From Ailurus styani (lineage: Eukaryota > Chordata > Mammalia > Carnivora > Ailuridae), in NCBI GenBank assembly GCA_002007465.1, contig LNAC01000680.1, positions 86,726 to 150,725 of the forward strand: DNA of 64,000 nucleotides. Direction: 5' to 3'. Position 1 is the first letter of the stretch. Every line of letters starts with the position of its first letter. A model generated the notes under the pieces. That model did no database searches. It was not told the DNA's origin and saw only the letters and a program-made list of their open reading frames with translations. The position numbers and the translations under genes are program-made. Of the stretch, positions 21,530 to 32,040 are shown piece after piece.

Positions 21530-21640
21530 ACCCACTGGGATTCTGCTTCTTTAAGTCCGGGGAGGGGTCCAGGCATCTGTAGTCTCAGGAAGCATGCCAA
21601 GGGGATTTTGATTTACAGCCAGGGTTGAGAATGACTGGTT
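21530..21640 (+). mobile_element. MER5-type hAT fragment (right half)
   Basis: 'ggggtccaggcatctgtagtctcag', 'gccaaggggattttgatttacagccagggttgagaatgac' matches the right half and terminal repeat of MER5A/B. The left half is missing or too decayed. Confidence 0.65.
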
Positions 21641-21744
21641 TATGGAATTTGCTCTAACCTCCCTGGTGTAAGAAGGGGGCCCATTTTACAAATGTGATTC
21701 TAAAGTTTCTCAGTTGAAAGGCATTGACAGGAGTTCATATCCAT

Positions 21745-22320
21745 TATGTTGAAACTGTGGAAGGAGACATCTGTTACCTTGTGTGCTCAGCATCCATTCC
21801 CTCCCGCGACAGAGGGGCCATCAATTTCATGGCCCTGCCTCTTCTGCCGCAGGGCTGACCATGTGACTCAGGAGGGCCAATCAGAATCGTCCAGCTCCTC
21901 GGCCATAGCCCTTGGTTCAAGAATGGGCACACGAATCAAACCAGGTCAATAAGAGTCTTTTCTGGGGCTTCGTTTGGAGTTTTGGGGGGAAGTGATGCTC
22001 CATTTGGGAACAAAAGAATGAGGATCGTGTGAGCCCGGAACTGTCAACAACCGTGTTTATCTCAAAGTGGGAAGAGATCTGCATGTAAAAAAAATCAACC
22101 TAAAGGAAAGAGGTGAGAGCCAGAGAGAAGAGGTGAGAGCCAGAGAGGAAAGGTGCTAGTGATGTGTTCTTAGTGCCCTGGATGTGGCCGTCACTAAAGC
22201 TGACACAAGCACTGGACTTGCAGTTGCGCAGGCTAAGAAATTTCCTTTGTTCTGGTTAAGACCGTTAGGGTTGTGTTTCTGTAACCAGAAACCTAAGTGA
22301 GTCCTAATTAACTTGGTATG
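21745..22320 (+). mobile_element. LTR-like repeat, unresolved family (copy 1)
   Basis: Landmarks: 'ctgaccatgtgactcaggagggccaatcagaatc', 'cttggttcaagaatgggcacacgaatcaaaccaggtcaat', 'tctggggcttcgtttggag', and the end 'tgtttctgtaaccagaaacctaagtgagtcctaat'. Related copies are at 29340-29680 (+), 44180-44770 (-) and 46970-47600 (-). Confidence 0.55.
22111..22150. repeat. 2 x 20-bp tandem duplication
   Basis: AGGTGAGAGCCAGAGAGAAG at 22111-22130 is followed directly by a copy with two differences (22131-22150). Confidence 0.93.
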
Positions 22321-22387
22321 AGCTACAACCACCTCAACTTTAAGACCCGTTGATGAGATAAAGACTGGCATAAGAAATGCCTTTTGA

Positions 22388-22594
22388 TGGGCGCCGGGGT
22401 GGCTCAGTGGGTTAAAGCCTCTGCTTTCGGCTCAGGTCATGATCTCAGGGTCCTGGGATCGAGGCCCGCATCGGGCTCTCTGCTCAGCAGGGAGCTTGCT
22501 TCCTCCTCTCCCTGTCTCTCTGCCTGCCTCTCTGCCTACTTGTAATCTCTCTCTCTGTGTCAAATAAATAAATAAATAAAATCTTAAAAAAAAA
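22388..22594 (+). mobile_element. Can-SINE, young mustelid-type, 16-bp target duplication
   Basis: 'gcgccggggtggctcagtgggttaaagcc' head, 'ctacttgtaatctctc' body, (AAAT)n tail. AAGAAATGCCTTTTGA occurs identically at 22372-22387 and 22595-22610. Confidence 0.97.
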
Positions 22595-22774
22595 AAGAAA
22601 TGCCTTTTGAATTATGAAGGCTATGTCCCATAGAGTAGCATGAATATTACTTGTGAGTGAACATGTATGGTGAATGCCATCCATGTAAAAGGTGTGGGGT
22701 GAGGCACAATGGAACAAGTCAGGAGTGTCTGAAAGATGAGTAAGACGGGGTCCTGTCCTCAAAACCTGTGGCCA

Positions 22775-22945
22775 TTCTCAAACTCTGTGGTGCGTGAAAA
22801 TCACACGAGGGGACTCGTCCCCATTCTCGGCGTCTCAGTCCCAGAGATTAACTTAAGGTCTGGAGCAGGGGCCAAGAATCTGCATTTTTGACAAGCCTTC
22901 CCTACACCTCCTCACCCTGCAGGTGATTCAAGCCACACTTTGAAA
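22775..22945 (+). mobile_element. MER20-like hAT DNA transposon
   Basis: 'attctcaaactctgtggtgcg' (left terminal region), 'gtctggagcaggggccaagaatctgcatttttgacaagcc', 'caggtgattcaagccacactttga' (right terminal region) follow MER20 order. Confidence 0.65.
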
Positions 22946-23039
22946 TTGATCTTGTGGGAGACATAGGGCAAAGGAAAGGGAGCCAGAATGAGACCCCGGG
23001 GTGGGGGGGCTGAGGATTTGAAGAAAACGCCCAAGTATA

Positions 23040-23400
23040 TCTGCAATTTGATGAAAGACACAAATTCACAGATTCAGGGTGTTCAAGGAACACCAAGAAG
23101 AATAAAGATGACAAGGGCCATGCAGGAGTCACACTGAAGAGCAAATCCTGAGAGCAGCCAAGAGGAAAACAGCATATTACATACGGGGCAGTGACTTGAT
23201 CACTGACACCCCATGAGAAGCTACAGAGCACAGAAGGGAGTGGAATAGCATCTTTCAAATGATGAAAGAAAGAAAGGTTAAAAGACCAACTTTCGGTATC
23301 AGTAATGCAAGAGGGAAAAACTGCTTGAAACACACTACTCTTGAGTAAATTACTTGAAAAACACAACTTAAAAAAAATCGTGCATATGGTACAGTAGGAA
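23040..23400 (+). mobile_element. Ancient LINE fragment (L1/HAL1-like)
   Basis: 'gagagcagccaagaggaaaacagcatattacatacgg', 'gtggaatagcatctttcaaatgatgaaagaaag' and 'ccaactttcggtatcagtaat' follow an old L1/HAL1 pattern. The 154-residue minus frame at 22902-23366 is antisense to it and has no domain. Confidence 0.55.
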
Positions 23401-23617
23401 GCAGCTCAACTGTCTATTTCCAGAGCCCGCGGTCCGAACCACAACACCATCCCATAACGTAATTTTTACTAATGAGTATTTTACTTAGGAGTATTCATAA
23501 ATATTTACTTATGAGTAACATTTACTTATGAATATCCCTGTTTTCATAATTTTACCACTTACATATGCATCTATACAGAAAGTATAGATTATATTGCATG
23601 TTTTAAAAGCCTTTATA

Positions 23618-23812
23618 GGGGCGCCTGAGTGGTTCAGTTGGTTGAGCATCTGCCTTCAGCTTGGGTCATGATCTCAGGGTCCTGGTATCGAGCTCCGCAT
23701 TAGGCTCCCTGCCCAGCACTGAGTCTGCTTCTCCCTCTCCCTCTGTGATCTCTCTCATTCTCACTATCTCTCAAATAATTACATAATTTTTAAAAATAAA
23801 AAAAATAAAACT
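23618..23812 (+). mobile_element. Can-SINE, older subfamily
   Basis: 'ggggcgcctgagtggttcagttggttgagc' head, B-box region 'ggtatcgagctccgc', CT body, degraded tail 'caaataattacataatttttaaaa'. Confidence 0.92.
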
Positions 23813-23829
23813 CGTTATAAGTGGCATTA

Positions 23830-24130
23830 ATTCAATACCTTGCTAAACTTGCTTTTTATACTTACCACAATGATTTTGAAATGTCTCTATTTTGATACAT
23901 GGCCCTTCTTCTCTGCCATCGTGTTCGCTTGCAGATAGCAGTACATTGTTTCCATTCTGCTGGACATTCAGAGTCCTCCCCTGCCTGCAGTAATATTTCA
24001 CCAGTATGAACAACGCCGCAGTGAACATCCTCACGCAGGTGTCCTGGGGTGCGCATCGCACACGCACGCAGGAATGGGCTGCATGGTGGGCGCCAGATAA
24101 TGGTTGGTTTTCCACCAGCCGCTTGTGACA
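23830..24130 (-). mobile_element. L1M-type fragment
   Basis: 'cagtatgaacaacgccgcagtgaacatcctcacgcaggtgtcctggggtgcgcatc' is the reversed L1 ORF2 3' segment (AATAATGCTGCTATGAACATTC...). The two overlapping 101-residue minus frames over it have no support. Confidence 0.5.
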
Positions 24131-24869
24131 AGTCCTGTTGCTCCACATACTTCTGACTATTTGACATTGTTAAATAAATTATTTTATTTTATTGGGTAAC
24201 TTGAGAGTTAAAAAGGTAATCTTGAAGTTAAAAAACACTTTTTACCCTTAAAAATATTCAGAATTTACTGTGTCATTGAATGATGCTCAGATAGGAGTCT
24301 AATCAGACTGAGAGCTTGTCGGGGCAGGTTTTTTTTTTTTTTAAAAAATCAACTTTAATAGGGTATAATGTACACATTGTAAGGTATAGTTTGATGAGTT
24401 TGGACAAATGCCTCTATCTGTGTAACTACAACCACAAGCAAGAAATAAAGCCTTTGCATCACCCCCCAAATGTCCCTTGTGTCCCTGGCCCTTCCTGGCT
24501 CCAGGAAACCATGGTCTGCTTTCTGTCACTACACAGTGGCTTTATCTTTTCTGGAGTTTCAGATGAATGGAGGCCTGCAATATCTACTCTTTTGTATTTG
24601 GCTTCTCTGGTTCAGCATGATTTTAGATTCATCCCTGTTATTGCACAGAACACGAGTTCCTTTTTTAGTGCTATGCCGGAGTCCAGCTCCAGCAGGTCCA
24701 GGGGGCCCTGAAGGAGGGAGGGTGTTGGTGAAAGGAGTGAGATCGCCAAGATATTTTTTCTGATCACCAAGCAGGCATCTCTCCTCTGCTGGTCCCAGTT
24801 TCTTTATTTATAGGTAGTGAATCAGGTAGTAAGTGATCTAACGACAATAGTATGATCTTTAAGATTGAT

Positions 24870-25096
24870 GGGTGCCTGGGTGGCTCAGTGGGTTAAAGCC
24901 TCTGCTTTCGGCTCAGGTCACGATCTCAGGGTCCTGGGATGGAGGCCCTGGGATCGAGGCCCGCATCGGGCTCTCTGCTCAGCAGGGAGCCTGCTTCCTC
25001 CTCTCCCTGTCTCTCTGCCTGCCTCTCTGCTTACTTGTAATCTCTCTCTGTGTGTCAAATAAATAAATAAAATCTTTTTAAAAATAAAAAAATAAT
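24870..25096 (+). mobile_element. Can-SINE, young mustelid-type, inserted in the LTR
   Basis: 'gggtgcctgggtggctcagtgggttaaagcc' head and 'cttacttgtaatctctc' body. The B-box region is duplicated (GGGATGGAGGCCCT then GGGATCGAGGCCCG). AAGATTGAT and AAGACTGAT flank it (24861-24869, 25097-25105). Confidence 0.95.
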
Positions 25097-25457
25097 AAGA
25101 CTGATTATTTTTAGAGATACAAAGCACTTTGATTAGTGAAAAAAACATTTTATGTATTTTCCCATGCACCAAACCCCCCAATCATGACAGAGATAGATTA
25201 TCCATTTTTGAGAAGCATGACCCTTAATGGGTTTGCCCCAGGTATACAGGCGCAAGTGGGTCATGCTCTTCTTCTTAGAAAAGGATTAAGGAAATTCCCA
25301 CAAGTAGAATAATAAGGTATTTTTTAAAGAAAAATAAGTGAAGTGAGAGAATGTCAAGTTACTGGTATGATTAATACGTAGGCTTTATGGTTAGACATAG
25401 TAGCCATAGTTACACGAGTCAGGCTTCAGTAGTTCGCAGGTTTGTTTCCTTGTGACT

Positions 25458-25490
25458 GAGTATAGGGGGGTTCTGAGTATGGGGGGTTCT
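25458..25490. repeat. Tandem duplication inside the LTR
   Basis: GAGTATAGGGGGGTTCT (25458-25474) is followed by GAGTATGGGGGGTTCT (25475-25490). Short tandem repeats are common in retroviral U3 enhancers, but no function is shown here. Confidence 0.9.
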
Positions 25491-26285
25491 GTTCTTGCTA
25501 TTCTTTACTATTCTTGCCATTCTTAGAACAAATGGCAAGGTCTTTCTCAACCCCTTTTTGTCTTTATATTTACCGTCACATCGACATTCTCCTGGTACAC
25601 CGGTACGGGTGTTGTAAGAACATCCGTGCAGTGCAGGCCTCGAGGAGGCGCCATGACTTGCCCTTAATCATCAGGGGAACACGTAGCAACTAGTGCTCTG
25701 CTTTTGTTTGTGCCCTGTCTTCAGATCTGGCTCTCCTTCTCCGGGCAGAGCTGCCCCCTAGTTCCAGGGCTTCAAGGTGTCTTTAAATTTTCCTCCTGGT
25801 CTGCAAGAGCTTAAAGAGATGACAGTAGGAGAAACTGTTACAGAGACAGGATCTGAGGACCTCGTCGTGGGGCTAAGGGTCAGATCCTTCTCATATGGCC
25901 TAGTCGGAATAATCTCGGTCTGGTTAGGAGTACTTAGAGGCCCAATTATAAGGAATAGGATTAATCCTAAGATAGAAATCAGGAGCAGTGGAAGGAGATA
26001 CCAGGTTCACTTTGTTTGGCAGGAGCTGTGCAAACGCTGCCATTTCCACGCTGTGACTGTGTCAACCAGCGAGGTCCATGCGGCTCCCAGCAGTGCTAAG
26101 TAGTATTCTACTGTACGGATATATCACACCTTCTTTATCCATTCACCAGTTGGTGGACACTGGGGTGGTTCCACTTTTGGGCTCTCACAAATAATGCTGC
26201 CATCAACATTTTACATGCAATCTTCATGTGGACACATGCTTTCACTTCTTTTGGGTAAATGAGAATGGGGAATTGCTGCTTCATT

Positions 26286-27399
26286 TAGGGGAGCTTTGTG
26301 CTTAAGGCAAGGACTTTGGACTAGCTATCTTAGTAGCTGCATTGCCTAATACAGGACTTACCTGGATTCTAGTGGATAAATTAGTGAATTTTCCCCAAGA
26401 GAAAGAAGAGAGGGGGAAAATTGTGGAGGAAAAGTAGAAGGAAGAAACGAAGAGAGAAATACAGATCCCTGGACTTGCCATCCCAGCATTTCCCATTCTG
26501 AAACAAACCATACGAAGAAAGGCAGGCAAGACAAGCCTTTGATTCCTCTGTTTATTAACTGGCCGGAAAATGCAGGAGCGAAAGGAGGAATATAGACTGT
26601 AGTGCAAGAGGAGGAAACATTCTGAGAGAATGGTGAGATGAACTCTTAGAAGGGTTTAGGCAGAAGCTGGGTGACCTTTGTGGGGAGACGTTGTGGGAGA
26701 GACTCACACCTTAAAAGTGCTTGGACTGCAGAACGTTTAAATCACTTGTGCCCCCGCCCACCCCCAATATCTGAACTGTCACTTTTACAGGTGTGTGGGC
26801 AGGGCGAGGGGTCAGGTGCCAGGAAGGGCCAGGTGTCCCTTGATTGCAATTGTTGGATTTAAGCCCTGGGCCCCTACTCCTGGTGATCTTGAGTAAAAGA
26901 GACTTCATAGCATGGATGTCAGGTGCTCTTGGACTCGTCAGGAGGGCTGCAGAGCTGGGGAGAGAAATGGGCGGGAGCAAGAACTCTCTAGAAGGAAGCA
27001 GGAGTGAACTTATGCTTGTCACTCTGAGCTCAGACCCCAAAGAGGGAGATCCCACTTGTCCTCGCTTGGATCACTGCCGTGCCCTTTCCTAGGCTGGGTG
27101 TCGGGGGCGTGGGGAGTTCCACACCAGATTAACAACACCACTGTGGTCCCTAAGATACCCACAAGGGGGAAGAGAAGCTATCCTCCTTGGATTGGATGTG
27201 GGAAAAGAGATTAGGAAATCATTCATTCATTCACCCGGAAACTGTTTCATCTGGGCCTGCCACAGCCACGCTCTGGGAGGGCCATTTGGGCCAGACCCTG
27301 GTGGGGAAACTGAGGCCTGGCTGGCGGGGTTCTGTGGCTGAGTTTGGCCACACGTAGAGGCAGGCAGTGGATGCCAGATGGACTTGCACTGCCCCCTTG
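26286..27399. other. Unassigned non-coding DNA
   Basis: No repeat family recognised over 1.1 kb. Several short frames on both strands lack domains; a TCATTCATTCATTCA run lies near 27220. Confidence 0.4.
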
Positions 27400-27510
27400 G
27401 CTCTGCTCCACTCTAGCTGTGTGACCTTGGGCAAGTCACTTCACCTCCCTGAGCCTGTGTTCTCATCAGTGAGAACGAAATAAGAATCCCTACCTCCAGA
27501 GGAGGGCCCA
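27400..27510 (+). mobile_element. MIR fragment
   Basis: 'tagctgtgtgaccttgggcaagtcacttcacctccctgagcc' is close to the MIR consensus head/core. Confidence 0.8.
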
Positions 27511-27834
27511 GGTTTGTGGGGCCTGAAGCTTAGATTTGGGGAGTCCTTCTTAAGAATAGGGATGGAAACAGGTTTTACTTTTGCCCATAGCCCAACACAT
27601 GCCCTCGAGAGTTTATTTCAAGGCCCCCAGGGCTGTGGAAGCCGGGAGGCAGCAGAAGGCCCTGATGCTCCAGCTTCCCCAGGTTCACGGCAAATCTGAC
27701 TTCGCTAACCCACAGCATTCTTATCTTTATTGTTTTTTTAAGTGATGCAATGAAATGAGGCCCCATAAAGAACTAAGCGCTGAACCCTAGCAGGGAAGTG
27801 CTCATGATGCACAGCCAACAATCCAACAGCACTT

Positions 27835-28035
27835 GCCCCAAACCAGGCAATGTTCTAAGCACTTGCTAACAGCCTAACGTATTTAACCCTCACGTTGCAT
27901 TTCTGAAGAAGGTGTGATTGCACGTGCCATTTCACAGATTAGAAAATCGAGGCCCCGAGGTGAAAATGATCCATGCCTCGGCTCCAGCCGGTGAGCGATC
28001 TGGCAGTCTGGCTCCGGGGTCCCTGCTCGCCACCT
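27835..28035 (-). mobile_element. MIR, near full length
   Basis: 'aggcaatgttctaagcacttgctaac', 'gccatttcacagattagaaaatcgaggccc' and 'tctggcagtctggctccgggg' give the reversed MIR from tail to head. Confidence 0.78.
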
Positions 28036-28914
28036 CTGGACTTTACAGCTCTTGTTGGGAGGCAAGGGGGTTTTATTACCTTTTCTTGAATATCATGCAC
28101 ATGCCCTATTGCAAGGAAATCCCTAGAAGCAAAGTGAGACGTTGATCCTATAAGGTAGGTGAAAGCCCCTTTGGAGCCCCAGAAGCCTGTTTTCTGAGGA
28201 TTGCACTCCTGGTGAAGGAAAACTCTTCTCCCCAAGGGAGGTCGTGTGCAAACCTTACCCCCCGCACACATGCTGTGCACGAGCTGCTTGCCAAAGTCCC
28301 AATTCCCCAACATGACACAGCGAACTCTGAACTCAATTAACTTCCGCCTCGACTTTATGGTGTCCCTGATGGGAAAACCGGGGACAAATCCAGTTGTACT
28401 TTCTGTGCAATTTAACTACGCGTAGAAACAGACTTGCAGACACTGTCTTAGGAGCGGAACTGAGGCTGGCCCCACACGGTTCTTCCCAAGGTGGGATTCA
28501 TGCCCCCGTGGAGGCCAGCTGCGCCTGCCTGCCGCGGGGTTCACGCTGCCCATTTGCTGGAGGTGTTGGGGCTTCTAGAAGCACATTTTTAAAAACTGCA
28601 GGCACAGGGTGGGTAGTGGCCCTTGGTATGAGCAACCCTTTCTTTCAACTGAGGAATGACGTCGCTTGAACGAATCCTTGCAAAGAACGTGAGGAGCAGA
28701 GGGTCCCCTTGTCCTAGAAAAGCATCTCTGGGTTTTTATACCACTTGGAGGAGCACGTATCGTCGGAACGGCTTTCACTGGAAAGTGCGATCGCCAGATT
28801 TCATGGTTTGCTCTAATGGGGCCGTTTCCAAGATTTGGCTTTGAAAAGCAATGCTTCCTCCTCTCTCCCCACTTCCCACAAGGCTGTTAACTCATCAAAT
28901 GTGAAGACAGTTTG
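28036..28914. other. Unassigned non-coding DNA
   Basis: Nothing recognised. A 124-residue minus frame (27939-28313) starts outside and overlaps the MIR, so it is not a credible exon. Confidence 0.4.
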
Positions 28915-29225
28915 GACTCTTCATTCCCCTTCTTCAAATCCTGCAGTGGCTTCCCACTGCCCTTGAGATTTAGGTCGAACGCCCGGACCTGCCTTTGGGA
29001 CATGGCTTCTGCTGACCTGGCCTCCCAGACTCACGTCTCACACTGTGTGGTCAGATACAGTGCCTCGCATCCTGAGTTTTCCCTCATTCCTTCAAAGCAT
29101 CGCAGATTCTCTTCGATCTTCAGGGCCTCTGCCTGGAATGTTCCTGTCCTTCCTTCTTCCTGCAGAGATGAGTTATATTTTGTAGCCCAGCACAATACCC
29201 TCTTCTGGTAAGAGCATCTCAGTGT
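28915..29225 (+). mobile_element. L2 LINE fragment (upstream part)
   Basis: 'cctgcagtggcttcccactgcccttgagatttaggtc', 'gctgacctggcctcccagactcacgtctcac', 'cagggcctctgcctggaatgttcctgtcc' follow L2. The L2 3' end appears to resume at 29715, after an inserted repeat. Confidence 0.78.
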
Positions 29226-29339
29226 CCTTGGGGACTCACCTTCCCCAGATTCTGTCCACATCATATGGGTAGGTGTGACCAACCTCCAGGCGAGAACCAG
29301 GATCCACATCTGGCCAAACTAGAGTCAACCTCAGGACTT

Positions 29340-29680
29340 GTGTGTGCTGTCGTCAGGTGTCTATCTGTTGGGGTTCTGAGTGGACAGGATGTCAGCCTGA
29401 AGATGTTTATGGACATCTCGGCCACCATGAGAAGGGACCCTGCTTGAAAATGAAGCCAAATAGAGGAAGGCAGTTCTAAGAGATAGAGACAGCTTCCTGA
29501 TATTACTTGAGCATCTGGATCCAGCCATACCTGAAGATAACTACTTAAGGACTTTCCATTCACATGGACCAAATGTATTTCAGTTACACAGACCAATGTA
29601 TTTCCCTGCTTGCTTAAAGCAATATGAGCAAAGTTTCAGTCAATTGCAACTAAAAATTTCCTCAAGAATAACTTTCCCTT
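29340..29680 (+). mobile_element. LTR-like repeat, unresolved family (copy 2)
   Basis: 'agaagggaccctgcttgaaaatgaagcc', 'agatagagacagcttcctgatattacttgagcatctggatccagccatacctgaag', 'cttaaagcaatatgagcaaagtttcagtcaattgcaac' match the 3' half of the family at 21745-22320. Confidence 0.55.
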
Positions 29681-29714
29681 TTATTTGATTTGCTTTTGTT
29701 CATTGTTCATGTAT

Positions 29715-29950
29715 AGTGTAGAGTCTTCCCTGATTCTCAAGTGTGGGTTGAGTCTCTCTTCTGTACTGCCCCAGAACCCTGCACTTTCCACATAGTAACA
29801 CTTACACCACTGCATGGTAGTTTCCCATTTCCTTCTTTGATTCTCTCCCTAGACTCTGAGTGACCAGTATATCTCCCAGTGGTGTTCACTGCTGTGTCCA
29901 TCTCTGTGCCTGGTGTATAGTAGGTGGTTAGTGATTTTTGTTGATCCAGT
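29715..29950 (+). mobile_element. L2 LINE 3' end
   Basis: 'cctagactctgagtgaccagtatatc', 'ttcactgctgtgtccatctctgtgcctggtgtatagtaggtgg' is the L2 3' tail, probably the rest of 28915-29225. Confidence 0.7.
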
Positions 29951-30315
29951 AGATTACTTAGTTAATTAAAATCACTAAACCTCTACCAATGAGGCTACAG
30001 CTATCAATTTTGGGAAATTAAGAGCCCATGTCTGATTCACTGTGTTGAGAATTCTGAGACCGAATCCACATTCATCAGGGGGGAAAATGCTGTGATCGAT
30101 TCGTGATGCCTGCTGTGGTTCGGGAAATGCAGCTTTGTGATCTGTGTGCCACATCACCATCTTCAGTCTATATTATCAGCGAGTTGTTTTCTTTGCTCTG
30201 TATTTGTTCTACGAAGGAATAGCTTGTTTCTTCGATCAGAGTGTAACTTCCTCAAAGGCGTGGATCACGTCCATGCGACCATCCGTGGGCGCAGACAGAG
30301 GAAGCAAGAGAATCC
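29951..30315. other. Unassigned non-coding DNA
   Basis: Nothing recognised with confidence. Confidence 0.4.
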
Positions 30316-30329
30316 GTTTTCAGAGTCTT

Positions 30330-30526
30330 TTTTTTTTTTTTTTAAAGATTTTATTTATTTATTTGACAGAAACACAGCAAGAGAGGGACACACAAGCAGG
30401 GGAAGTGGGAGAGGGAGAAGCAGGCTTCCCGCAGAGCAGGGAGTCCGATGTGGGGCTTGTTCCCAGGACCCTGGGATCATGACCTGAGCCAAAGGCAGAC
30501 ACTTAATGATTGAGCCACCCAGGCAT
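30330..30526 (-). mobile_element. Can-SINE, 14-bp target duplication
   Basis: Long T run, 'agattttatttatttatttgacag', 'gcaggcttcccgcagagcagg', closing 'gagccacccaggca'. GTTTTCAGAGTCTT flanks at 30316-30329 and 30527-30540 are identical. Confidence 0.96.
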
Positions 30527-30540
30527 GTTTTCAGAGTCTT

Positions 30541-31395
30541 AACTCGGGCATTGACTTGGGAGCGTCTGTCTTTCTTTCTTCAGGCTTCCCCATACCTGTC
30601 TGCTCAAGGTCCCCCTCTCCTGGCCAAAACCAAAGGTGGGAAATTAGGACAAGGATGCCTGCTTTTCTCTCCTCTCAGTCAAGGAACACCTCATCCCTGC
30701 CCTGTGACAATAAGGTTCAAGTCCTGGATGTGAGGAAGGGAACTGCACACAGAGAAAGGATTCAAAGGACAAAATCAAGATGTACCTGTTTCTGCAGGAG
30801 AGACGGCGTTGCCCAGAATGACAGGTGCCACTGTCTCGGCCCCAATAGCTGTTCGTTCTGGTCTCATACCTGCTGAGACCCGCCTGCATGTTTGCACTTT
30901 GCAATCCATAGGACATCTTTGATTCCCTATAACCAATTCCTTTGTTTGGTCTCAAAGGATCCCATTGCGATTTTATTAAGTTTCTCTTATTTCTCTTAAT
31001 TTCAGTGAAGAGCCTACCTAAACCATCCCCCTCCCAGATAATTCTCTGAGGCATTTCCATCTTTTACTAGACGGGTCCTTGATGGGGGAAAGGAGGAAAA
31101 TTCTTCCTAAGCACAAATATTTCACTGCTGATTGTGTCTTTAAACAACACCCACCCCACCCTCACCACCACACACACATACTCAGACCTTTCGTCCAAAA
31201 ATGAAAATCAGCTTCCCCCCTTCATCCTCAACTCTTCAAGGGTGTTGAATGATTTTTAAAGTAGACAGTCTGGGGAAAATAATGAAACAGATTAAAGTGT
31301 ATTTACTCAACAGACTAACATGCAGATGGATGGAAGACAAACAAGAAGCCTGGTTCACGGGAGCCGGTCTTTACAGCGGGCACCGCTTCTGCGGA
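30541..31395. other. Unassigned non-coding DNA
   Basis: No recognised repeat. Overlapping 106- and 138-residue frames on opposite strands (30556-30876, 30644-31060) show no domain. A CACACACAT patch lies near 31160. Confidence 0.4.
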
Positions 31396-31600
31396 TTCTC
31401 CTGGGCGCCAAGGACTGGGCTGAGTGTGTTACACCCTGAAGGTCCTTTAATCCCATCAACACTGGGATCCGGCCCTTACTCTTCCCATTACACACATGTG
31501 AAACCCGGGCAGAGGGATGCTCCGTGCTTTGCACACCTCCTTCTTATCAGTCCTACAGCTACAGCCCATTTTGGAACTCAGGAGCCCCCTGGTACCAACC
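31396..31600 (-). mobile_element. MIR, near full length
   Basis: 'ggactgggctgagtgtgttacaccctgaaggtcctttaatccc', 'cttcccattacacacatgtgaaacccgggcagagg', 'cagcccattttggaactcagg' follow reversed MIR. Confidence 0.65.
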
Positions 31601-31648
31601 CTCATCTCCTGATCACCTGGCTATACTGCATACTTAAATGTATATTCT

Positions 31649-31834
31649 GGGGGAGCCATGGGGTGGCTAGTCCTTCAGCATCCTATTCTTGACTTTGGCT
31701 AAGGTTGCGATCTCAGGGTCCTGAGATCGAGCCCCCCGCCCCAACTGGGCTCCGTGCTGGGTATGGAACCTGCCTAAGATTCTCTCTCTCCCTCTCCCTT
31801 GGCCCCTCCCCTGCCTCTCTAAGAAAAAAAAAAG
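31649..31834 (+). mobile_element. Can-SINE, old 'TGACTTTGG/AAGATTCTC' variant
   Basis: 'ggggtggctagtccttcagc' head, B-box region 'tgagatcgagccccc', 'tgcctaagattctctctctccc' body and a short poly(A). More diverged than most copies here. Confidence 0.88.
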
Positions 31835-31842
31835 TGTACCTG

Positions 31843-32040
31843 GGGTTTGGTAAACTATGGCGGGAAGGCCACCTGTTCTTGCAGAAAAGTTTCAATGGAA
31901 CTCAGCCACACTCACTCACTCACTATTGTGCTGCACCGGGAGCCTTGAGTAGTTGCCACAGAGACCGGAAGGCTTACAAAACCTAAAATATTGACTCGTA
32001 GGCCCTTAATAGAGAAAGTTTGCCGACCCCTGGCGTAGAC
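31843..32040 (+). mobile_element. Non-autonomous hAT-type DNA transposon, unresolved family
   Basis: 'ggtttggtaaactatggcgggaaggcc', 'tcttgcagaaaagtttcaatggaactcagccacac', 'tgagtagttgccacagagaccgg', 'gaaagtttgccgacccctgg'. A second copy lies reversed at 60880-61112. Confidence 0.65.

Larger units (their letters stand above)
24674..26092 (-). mobile_element. Endogenous-retrovirus-like solo LTR (class II-like)
   Basis: The element starts TGCCGGAGTCC and ends GGCTCCCAGCA on the plus strand, giving TG...CA ends with imperfect terminal inverted repeats. It is flanked by a perfect 6-bp duplication, GTGCTA (24668-24673 and 26093-26098). On the minus strand it begins TGCTGGGAGCCGC, like class II/IAP-type LTRs, and has CTATAAATAAAG (24802-24813), an overlapping TATA box and AATAAA signal about 130 bp from its end. 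It is 1419 bp, about 1.18 kb without the SINE inside it, long for an LTR. I see no primer-binding site or internal retroviral genes, so a solo LTR from LTR-LTR recombination is the simplest reading. Class and strand are inferred. Confidence 0.8.
24340..26285 (-). mobile_element. L1M-type LINE split by an LTR insertion
   Basis: Left part 24340-24667 ('aactttaatagggtataatgtacac', 'gattcatccctgttattgcacagaacacgagttcc') and right part 26099-26285 ('gtagtattctactgtacggatatatcacacc', 'atccattcaccagttggtggacac', 'ggaattgctgc') join exactly into one reversed L1 ORF2/UTR segment once 24674-26092 and one copy of the 6-bp duplication are removed. Confidence 0.85.

Noticed and set aside
22902..23366. 154-residue minus frame
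   Set aside because: It is antisense to an old L1/HAL1-like fragment and shows no domain.
25627..25660. TGGCGCC on the minus strand near 25650, resembling the start of a tRNA-Lys primer-binding site
   Set aside because: The match stops after seven bases and it is not placed just after an LTR end.
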